In this document: piece by piece, positions 24,146 to 30,219 of the stretch
How the letters are laid out: every line of letters starts with the position of its first letter
Numbering within the stretch: position 1 is the stretch's first letter
From: Streptomyces bottropensis ATCC 25435
GTDB lineage: Bacteria > Actinomycetota > Actinomycetes > Streptomycetales > Streptomycetaceae
Assembly: GCF_000383595.1 (NCBI RefSeq)
Contig: NZ_KB911581.1
Location: 8,267,519 to 8,331,518, forward strand
Direction of reading: 5' to 3'
DNA length: 64,000 nt
Program-made: the position numbers and the translations under genes
The notes under the pieces: model-generated
Told to the model about the DNA's origin: nothing
The model's input: only the letters and a program-made list of their open reading frames with translations
The model's database searches: none

Positions 24146-25003
24146 TCACCGCAGGCGGTCCACGTACCGGTCCGTCCCCGGCACCGTGGGCACGAACGGG
24201 GCCAGCAACTCCTGCCGCCCCAGCCCCGATTCCGTGACCGCCTCCCCCAGACCGGCGAAGTACGCCTCCCAGCAGTCGCGCGGATCGCCCTCCAGGAACC
24301 ACAGAAGGGTCAGGCGGGTGTCGACGCCCTCGACCTGCTTGACGTACGACATGCGGTCCAGGGGCAGCGGGGTGGGCCGGAAGACGGTGACCATGGCGGC
24401 CGGCGACCCGGCGAGCCGCTTGGGCAGGTGCCGGGCCCGCAGCCACTCCAGCAACTCTTCCCGCCCCTCGGGTCCTTCGGCGTCGATCACCTGGAGCACG
24501 AGGCCCGCGTACGGGTGGTCGAGGGCGTGGAAGTCGCGGGGTCCGGCGGCTCCGTCGCGGTAGACGGTCACCTCGTGGTCCTGGAAGGCCGTGAAGACAT
24601 GCGTACGGTCCTGGTAGACGCGTGCGTCGCGATTCAGCCGCCTGTTGATGGCGACGGTCCACCTCATGTGGTCGTCGTAGCGGCCGTCGGTGATCCAGTA
24701 GGTGGAGAGGTAGCAGCCGGCGGTGACCGGCTGGGCGATCGCCGACTTCTCGGGCGTACGCAGGAGTTGGAGGTCGCGGGTGGCCACCCAACGGCGGCCC
24801 GAGAACATCCAGGGCATGGCCATCGCGCCCGCGTAGTAGTGGTCGTCCTCGTACCAGCGGTTGTACGCGTACTCGTGGCCCGGGTGCGGCTCGACCATGG
24901 TGATCAGGGCGTGGCCGGGACGGACGCCGTAGGGGCCGACGGCGGCCAGTTCGGCGTACGTGGCGCTGTGGGTGTCCTCGCTCCTGTGCTCGGCCTCGCT
25001 CAT
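24146..25003 (-). CDS. EthD-like tandem dimeric alpha-beta-barrel protein
   Basis: A 285-residue protein; the ATG at 25003 follows GGGGAAG. The first half has PGHEYAYNRWYEDDHYYAGAMAMPWMFSGRRW, the W/Y-x-x-x-H and P-G/W pattern of EthD-like ferredoxin-fold proteins. The second half repeats the layout and ends LAPFVPTVPGTDRYVDRL, again like an EthD C-terminal strand. It may therefore be a fused pair of such barrels. No enzymatic motif is certain; EthD-type folds often act as small decarboxylases, isomerases or chaperone-like partners in degradation pathways. It is divergent from an SDR gene, and the operator CTGACG-N3-CGTCAG lies 37 bp upstream of its start. Confidence 0.7.
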   Translation of the reverse strand: MSEAEHRSEDTHSATYAELAAVGPYGVRPGHALITMVEPHPGHEYAYNRWYEDDHYYAGAMAMPWMFSGRRWVATRDLQLLRTPEKSAIAQPVTAGCYLSTYWITDGRYDDHMRWTVAINRRLNRDARVYQDRTHVFTAFQDHEVTVYRDGAAGPRDFHALDHPYAGLVLQVIDAEGPEGREELLEWLRARHLPKRLAGSPAAMVTVFRPTPLPLDRMSYVKQVEGVDTRLTLLWFLEGDPRDCWEAYFAGLGEAVTESGLGRQELLAPFVPTVPGTDRYVDRLR

Positions 25004-25039
25004 GTGCTTCCCCTTCCGTCCCTCTGCGGTCGCCCATAC

Positions 25040-25056
25040 TCTGACGCTCCGTCAGA
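25040..25056. promoter_or_regulatory. Operator copy A (TCTGAC-N5-GTCAGA) between divergent genes
   Basis: TCTGAC-GCTCC-GTCAGA is a perfect inverted repeat in the 80-bp gap between the EthD-like gene (start 25003) and the SDR gene (start 25084). The same repeat recurs at 55180, 55242, 56086 and 62037. Its size and position fit a TetR-type repressor controlling both divergent promoters. Confidence 0.85.
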
Positions 25057-25083
25057 TAATGCGCCAGAGCCGGGAGGTCTTCG

Positions 25084-25872
25084 ATGTCACTGCTCACCGG
25101 AAAGACGGTCGTCGTCTCGGGAGTCGGGGCCGGACTGGGCCAGCGGGTCGCCGCGGCGGTCGTCCGGGACGGCGGGAACGCCGTGCTGGGGGCGCGTACG
25201 GAGGCGAATCTCGCCAAGGCCGCGGCGGAGGTGGACCCGCGGGGCGCGCACACGGCGTACCGGGCGACCGACATCACCGACGAGGCCCAGTGCGCGGCGC
25301 TCGCGGCGCTCGCGCGGGAGCGGTTCGGTGCTGTGCACGCGGTGGTGCACGTGGCGGCCTGGGACAGCTACTTCGGGGGCCTGGAGGACGCCGACTTCAC
25401 CACCTGGCAGGCGGTCCTCGACGTGAATCTGCTGGGCACCCTGCGGATGACCCGGGCCTGTCTGCCGGGCCTGAAGGCGGCGGGCGGCGGGTCGGTGGTC
25501 ATCATCGGCACCCAGTCGGCGGTGGCCGCGCCCTCGCAGGTGCGGCAGGCTGCGTACGCGGCGTCCAAGGGGGCGCTGACGAGCGCGATGTACTCGCTGG
25601 CGCGGGAGTTGGGGCCGCACCGGATCCGGGTCAACACCGTGCTGCCGGGCTGGATGTGGGGGCCGCCCGTGGAGGCGTACGTGCGGTTCTCGGCGCACAC
25701 CGAGGGGGTGGCCGAGGCGGAGGTGCTGGCGCGGCTCACGGAGCGGATGGCGCTGCCGGAGCTGGCCACGGACGGGGACGTCGCGGACGCGGCGGTCTTC
25801 CTGGCCTCGGACCGCGCGCGGGCGATCACCGGCCAGTCGCTGCTCGTCAACGCCGGGGAACTGATGCGCTGA
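25084..25872 (+). CDS. Short-chain dehydrogenase/reductase (SDR)
   Basis: A 262-residue Rossmann-fold oxidoreductase from the ATG at 25084 (GGGAGG upstream). It carries the nucleotide-binding VVSGVGAGLGQRVA (GxxxGxG), DI in RATDITD, and the catalytic Ser (GTQSAVAA), Tyr and Lys (YAASKGAL). The C-terminus ITGQSLLVNAGE is of the classical SDR kind. The usual NNAG is replaced by VHVAAW, a departure seen in some steroid/terpenoid-type SDRs. It should oxidise or reduce a hydroxyl/ketone with NAD(P). Operator A lies 28 bp upstream. The symporter gene follows after about 190 bp. Confidence 0.93.
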   Translation: MSLLTGKTVVVSGVGAGLGQRVAAAVVRDGGNAVLGARTEANLAKAAAEVDPRGAHTAYRATDITDEAQCAALAALARERFGAVHAVVHVAAWDSYFGGLEDADFTTWQAVLDVNLLGTLRMTRACLPGLKAAGGGSVVIIGTQSAVAAPSQVRQAAYAASKGALTSAMYSLARELGPHRIRVNTVLPGWMWGPPVEAYVRFSAHTEGVAEAEVLARLTERMALPELATDGDVADAAVFLASDRARAITGQSLLVNAGELMR

Positions 25873-26065
25873 CCTGCTCGCGCCGGGCCCTCACGAGGGA
25901 AGGAAGGTGATCTTTTTCGGCCACTCGATGTTCACATACATGGACTGTGGTCATCGCTCGGAACTATTTTACCTCCTCTTGGCCTACCCCTTCCTTGCCG
26001 TGAGCATGCCACCGAACCCAGAGTTCACATGCCTGACCCTGGCGGCGGACCCTGGAAGGGGGCCC

Positions 26066-27643
26066 ATGAATAGTCTCGACTGGGCCGTGCTCATCGGCTA
26101 CTTCGGTGTGATGGTCGCGATCGGCGTCTGGTCGCACAAGCGTGTGGACAACGTCAGCGACTTCTTCACGGCCGGCGGCAAGATGCCCTGGTGGCTCTCC
26201 GGCATCTCGCACCACATGTCGGGCTACAGCGCGGTGATGTTCACCGGCTATGCCGGCATCGCCTACACCTACGGTGTCACGTCGTTCGTGACCTGGTCGT
26301 TCCCCATCGCCCTCGGCATCGCCATCGGCTCCAAGCTGTTCGCGCCGCGCATCAACCGGCTGCGCTCACGGCTGCACGTGGCATCGCCGCTCGAATACCT
26401 GAAGAACCGTTACAACCTGGGCACCCAGCAGGCGTTGGCGTGGTCCGGCATGCTGCTGAAGATCGTGGACGTCGGCGCGAAGTGGGCCGCGATCGCGACC
26501 CTGCTGTCCGTCTTCACCGGCGTCTCCCTGAACCAGGGAATCCTGATCACGGGCTCGATCACGGCCGTCTACTGCACGATCGGCGGTCTGTGGGCCGACG
26601 CGCTGACGGAGCTGGGGCAGTTCGTCATCCAACTGCTCGCCGGTATCGCGATGTTCATCGCGGTGTTCGCCAAACTCGGGGACTACGGCGGGTTCTTCGG
26701 GGTCTGGGACCGCCCGGAGCTGAAGGGGCACGCCGAGCCGCTGGTCGGTCCGTACGGCACGGTCTTCCTGCTCGCCTTCCTCTTCATCAAGCTCTTCGAG
26801 TACAACGGCGGCATGCTCAACCAGGCCCAGCGCTACATGGCCACGGCGACCCCGCACGAGGCCGAGCGCTCCGCCCGGCTGTCGGCGGTGCTGTGGCTGG
26901 TCTGGCCGCTGGTGCTGTTCTTCCCGATGTGGATGTCGCCGCTGCTGGTGAAGTCGGAGTCGGGCAACGGCTCGGACACCTACGCCCTGATGACGGAGCA
27001 GCTGCTGCCGCACGGCCTGCTGGGCCTCGTCATCGTCGGTTTCTTCTCCCACACGATGGCCATGTGCTCGTCCGACGCGAACGCCATCGCGGCCGTCTTC
27101 ACCCGGGACTGCGCGCCGGTGATCTGGCGCCGGGCGCGGACGTGGAGCGAGGGGCAGGGGCTGCGGGTCGCCCGGATCACGACGGTCGTGTTCCTCGGCC
27201 TGTCGATGGCGGCGGCCACGCAGGTCAACTCGCCCGCCTTCAAGGACATCATCACCGTCGTCATCAAGTGGGTCGCCGGGCTCATGGGCCCGATGGCCAT
27301 CCCGATGATGCTCGGCCTGCTGCGGCCCTTCCGCCGCTCCGGGCCGACGGCGGCGCTCACGAGCTGGGCGTGCGGCCTGTTCGCCTTCTGGCTGGTGAAC
27401 TACCCGATCAACTGGAACATCGACGGCGGCGTGCCCCTGCAGTACCAGGTGTCCATCCCGCTGGCCGTGTCGCTCGTGCTGTACATCGTCATCGGCTTCA
27501 TCAAGCCGGAGGACACCCCCGAGCGGCTCGCCCTCATCGAGATCATCAACACGGACGGCGACGGGGACGGCAAGGGCGGGGCCGGCGCGGCGGCGGCGGT
27601 ACCGGCTCAGGGGAAGGACGCGTCCAGTCCCAGCGGGGTCTGA
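26066..27643 (+). CDS. Sodium:solute symporter (SSS family)
   Basis: From the ATG at 26066 (GGAAGGGGG upstream) the product has 525 residues; the frame is open further upstream, but that part has no ribosome site and is not family-like. About 13-14 membrane helices are visible. SSS hallmarks are DWAVLIGYFGVMVAIGVW at the N-terminus, DFFTAGGKMPWWLSGISHHMSGYSAVMFTGYAGIAY (TM1-TM2 region) and the DALTELGQFVIQL helix. It imports an organic solute with Na+. The substrate is not predictable. It follows the SDR gene and may share its regulation, in which case it could import the pathway substrate. The tail is Gly/Ala-rich. Confidence 0.9.
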   Translation: MNSLDWAVLIGYFGVMVAIGVWSHKRVDNVSDFFTAGGKMPWWLSGISHHMSGYSAVMFTGYAGIAYTYGVTSFVTWSFPIALGIAIGSKLFAPRINRLRSRLHVASPLEYLKNRYNLGTQQALAWSGMLLKIVDVGAKWAAIATLLSVFTGVSLNQGILITGSITAVYCTIGGLWADALTELGQFVIQLLAGIAMFIAVFAKLGDYGGFFGVWDRPELKGHAEPLVGPYGTVFLLAFLFIKLFEYNGGMLNQAQRYMATATPHEAERSARLSAVLWLVWPLVLFFPMWMSPLLVKSESGNGSDTYALMTEQLLPHGLLGLVIVGFFSHTMAMCSSDANAIAAVFTRDCAPVIWRRARTWSEGQGLRVARITTVVFLGLSMAAATQVNSPAFKDIITVVIKWVAGLMGPMAIPMMLGLLRPFRRSGPTAALTSWACGLFAFWLVNYPINWNIDGGVPLQYQVSIPLAVSLVLYIVIGFIKPEDTPERLALIEIINTDGDGDGKGGAGAAAAVPAQGKDASSPSGV

Positions 27644-27671
27644 GAGCCTCGCGTACGGGGGTTCGTGTGGG

Positions 27672-27748
27672 GCCCCGCAAGGCTGTGAAGCCGCGGGGCC
27701 GTGAGACTGCGAGGGCCGCGCCCGGGAGGGATTCCGGGCGCGGCCCTC
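27672..27748. terminator. Two stacked hairpins between convergent genes
   Basis: First, GGCCCCGC/GCGGGGCC arms at about 27672-27700. Second, 15-bp perfect arms GAGGGCCGCGCCCGG and complement at 27711-27725 and 27734-27748 with an 8-nt loop. They lie between the symporter stop (27643) and the stop of the minus-strand kinase-like gene (27747), with the last arm just overlapping that stop. Confidence 0.8.
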
Positions 27749-28295
27749 ACGGCTGCCGCAGGCGGGCCGCGATCGTGCGGGCGCAGGTCAGGGACTCGGT
27801 GTGGGTGGTGTCGACCTCCACGTCGTAGCGCACGCCCTCGTGGACGAGGTCCGCCTGGGCCCTGGCCATTCCCGGCACCCGGTCGCCCCGGGCGATCTCG
27901 CGGGCCGCGGCGACGGCGCTGTCGCAGCGGACGCCGGCCCAGAGCACGTCGACGCCGTGCGGGCCGTCGAGAAGCCTCTGCCAGCGCTGCTGGGAGGCCG
28001 CGCCGCCGAGGAAGACGTCGTCGACGATGACGCGGGCCCCCGCGCGCACCATGGCCACGACGCCCCGGGCCCAGGCCTGCTCCAGTGCGCGGAAGTCCGC
28101 CCCGATGCCGACCTCGCCGTCGGGTGAGATCGCGATGCCGCCGTCCGTCGTCTGCATCCGCGCGGGCATGGCCTCGATGAGCGAGTCGACCCCGAACGCC
28201 AGCCACGGGTCCGGCAGCTCGGCCTGCAGACACCGCACGATGCCGGACTTGCCCGCGCTGGAACCGCCGTTGAGGATGATCATCCGAGTGGTCAT
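27747..28295 (-). CDS. Chloramphenicol-phosphotransferase-like (CPT family) P-loop kinase
   Basis: A 182-residue protein from the ATG at 28295. It has the Walker A loop GGSSAGKS (10-17), then FGVDSLIEAMP with Asp37 at the exact position of the catalytic Asp37 of Streptomyces venezuelae CPT. VIVDDVFLGG serves as Walker B and VRCDSAVAAAREIARGDRVPGMARAQ as the lid region. CPT phosphorylates chloramphenicol at the 3-hydroxyl and confers self-resistance. Homologues are common without chloramphenicol genes, so the real substrate may be another hydroxylated small molecule. The GNAT gene ends 17 bp upstream on the same strand, so an operon with it and the ADP-ribosylglycohydrolase homologue is likely. 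Confidence 0.88.
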   Translation of the reverse strand: MTTRMIILNGGSSAGKSGIVRCLQAELPDPWLAFGVDSLIEAMPARMQTTDGGIAISPDGEVGIGADFRALEQAWARGVVAMVRAGARVIVDDVFLGGAASQQRWQRLLDGPHGVDVLWAGVRCDSAVAAAREIARGDRVPGMARAQADLVHEGVRYDVEVDTTHTESLTCARTIAARLRQP

Positions 28296-28312
28296 CGGGC
28301 CACGGTAGGCGC

Positions 28313-28822
28313 TCACGCTCCGGGCGTGAAACCCGTTTCCGGGCAGGCGGGCCGCTCCTTCGAGGGCGCGCCTGCGCCCGGCGGGCGCGTAAGGAACACG
28401 TCCACCGGGTCCTCGGCGTCCAGGCGGAAGCCGTGGCGTTCGTAGAGGCGGCGGGCGGGGCTGCCCCGCAGGACGTTCAGGCGGACCGGGAGGCCGGTGC
28501 GGTCGGCGCGGGCGAGGAGGGTGCGGAGCACGGCCGTGCCGATGCCGGTGCCCTGGAGATGGGGGGCCAGGTAGAAATGCTCCAGCCAGTGGGCGTCGGC
28601 GGCCGGGCGCAGGGCCACGCAGCCGGCGACGGCGCCGCCGGCCTCGATGACCCAGGTGTGGGCCGGGTCGAAGGAGTCGCGGAAGCGTCGGCGGACGCGG
28701 CCGGGGTCGTAACGGCCGAGGCGTTCGAGGTCCGGGCGCATGACCACGGCGCGCAGCTCGGCGAGGGGCCCGACGTCCCTCGACAGGGCCGGGCGCATGT
28801 TCAAGTCGGCCATGTCCGGCAC
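28313..28822 (-). CDS. GNAT-family N-acetyltransferase
   Basis: 169 residues from the GTG at 28822 (an ATG at 28813 is an equally good start). The acetyl-CoA loop is HLQGTGIGTAVLRTLLARA, preceded by the beta-4 strand WLEHFYLAP; LNVLRGSPARRLYERHGF is motif B. The C-terminal 25 residues are Pro-rich. Substrate unknown. The start lies 15 bp downstream of the stop of the ADP-ribosylglycohydrolase homologue and the CPT-like gene follows by 17 bp, so all three are probably one transcript. Confidence 0.92.
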   Translation of the reverse strand: MPDMADLNMRPALSRDVGPLAELRAVVMRPDLERLGRYDPGRVRRRFRDSFDPAHTWVIEAGGAVAGCVALRPAADAHWLEHFYLAPHLQGTGIGTAVLRTLLARADRTGLPVRLNVLRGSPARRLYERHGFRLDAEDPVDVFLTRPPGAGAPSKERPACPETGFTPGA

Positions 28823-28837
28823 CGTGTCCGCGCCGCC

Positions 28838-29953
28838 TCAGGCGCGTGGGTAGCGGGTCAGCCAGCCCGGTACCGCGCCGCCCGGGGCGTGCAGGGCCGG
28901 GCCCTGGGTCATTTCGAGGGCGAAGTCGTCGGCGAGGACGAGGATCGTGGGGCGGCCCTCCAGTTCGGCGAGCCAGGCGGGAGGCAGGGCGGTCTCGCCG
29001 TGGAGGGCGCCGAGGAGACCGCCCGTCAGGGCGCCGGCCGCCCCCGAGGGGCCGCCGTGGTTGACGGAGAGGCACAGGCCGTGGCGGATGTCCTCGCCGA
29101 CGAGCGCGCAGTACACGGCGACGGCCAGCAGTCCCGCCGCCGCGCCGTCACCGGCGAGGCGTTCGACCAGGGCGGGGGACGGCGCACCCTGGCGGACGGC
29201 GGCGACGGCCTGCTGGAGGGCGTCGGCGACGGGCTGGTGGCCGGGGCGGGCGGCCAACAGCACCAGGGTCTTCTGAACGGCGGCGTCGAGGCTCTCGCCG
29301 CGCGCCAGGGCGTGGACGATGACGGCGTAGGAGCCGGCGGACAGATAGGCGGTGGGGTCGCCGTGGGTCTGGGCCGCGCACTCGACGGCCAGTTGGAAGA
29401 CCAACTGCGGCTCCCAGCCGACGAGCAGGCCGAACGGGGCGGAGCGGGCGGCGGCCTCGGCACCGCACGCGCCCGGGTTCTTGGGGGCGTCGAGCGTGCC
29501 CATGGTCCCGTCGGCGAAGCCGAGGAGGCAGATGAGGGAGGGGTCGCGGCGCGCGTAGAGCCACTCCTCGCGGGCGAGCCAGCCGTCGTCCTTGCGGCGT
29601 TCGTCGGGGCCCCAGTCGCGCTGGGTCGCGGCCCAGCGCAGATACGCCCGGTGCAGATCGGTGGGCGGGTGCCACACGCCGGTGTCGCGGCGGACCTGGG
29701 CGCGGATCAGTCCGTCGACGGTGAACAGGGTGAGCTGGGTGAGATCGGTGATCGCACCGCGCCTGCCGTACGCGGAGGCCAGATCGGTCAGCCACTCCGG
29801 GCCGTACGCCTCACCGATCTGCGCCAGGGTGAGGTGGTCGACCGGCGCGCCCAGCGCGTCGCCGACGGCGGCGCCCAGCAGGGTCCCGCGCACCCGGCTG
29901 CGGAAGTCCTGCTGCTCGACACGCCCCCAGACGGCACCGGCTGTCGCACCCAC
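28838..29953 (-). CDS. ADP-ribosylglycohydrolase homologue lacking metal ligands
   Basis: A 371-residue all-helical protein from the GTG at 29953 (GAGGAGG upstream). The family motifs are visible but altered. RGTLLGAAVGDALGAPVDHL is intact; the TDDTQ motif reads TDLTQ (69-73); AALTHGHP-like is AAQTHGDP; the C-terminal GGDSDSTGA motif reads GGPSGAAGA (300-308), so both Asp ligands (expected near 302 and 304) are Pro and Gly. In the family these Asp residues hold the two Mg ions needed to cleave ADP-ribose bonds. The protein is thus likely a catalytically dead binder, or has a new chemistry. It heads a three-gene operon with GNAT and the CPT-like kinase. Confidence 0.88.
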   Translation of the reverse strand: MGATAGAVWGRVEQQDFRSRVRGTLLGAAVGDALGAPVDHLTLAQIGEAYGPEWLTDLASAYGRRGAITDLTQLTLFTVDGLIRAQVRRDTGVWHPPTDLHRAYLRWAATQRDWGPDERRKDDGWLAREEWLYARRDPSLICLLGFADGTMGTLDAPKNPGACGAEAAARSAPFGLLVGWEPQLVFQLAVECAAQTHGDPTAYLSAGSYAVIVHALARGESLDAAVQKTLVLLAARPGHQPVADALQQAVAAVRQGAPSPALVERLAGDGAAAGLLAVAVYCALVGEDIRHGLCLSVNHGGPSGAAGALTGGLLGALHGETALPPAWLAELEGRPTILVLADDFALEMTQGPALHAPGGAVPGWLTRYPRA

Positions 29954-30219
29954 CCCAGCCTCCTCACGGCCCCTGCCCCGACCCGTACGTCAGTACATCT
30001 GTACATCCGTACGCCCGTACGGCTCGACAGTCCAGCACTGTAATCGAACAGGAACCATCGATTCAGGGCCCTCATCGAGCACTGGACAACACAGAACGCG
30101 CGACTCCTCGGTCACTGCGGCACAGAACAATCAGAGGCGAACAGGTGCTGTGCCGGAGTCCCACTCTCGAAGAAACCGTGCGCCGGCGCAACATCCGTCG
30201 ACGGTCCGTTCCGGACGAT

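Noticed and set aside
25907..26065. N-terminal extension of the symporter frame.
   Set aside because: The 53 extra residues lack a ribosome site and are not part of the SSS fold; GGAAGGGGG precedes the ATG at 26066.
28433..30043. A 536-residue plus-strand frame over the GNAT and ADP-ribosylglycohydrolase genes.
   Set aside because: It is an antisense shadow: composition is Gly/Ala/Arg-rich without domains, while the minus strand has clear family motifs.
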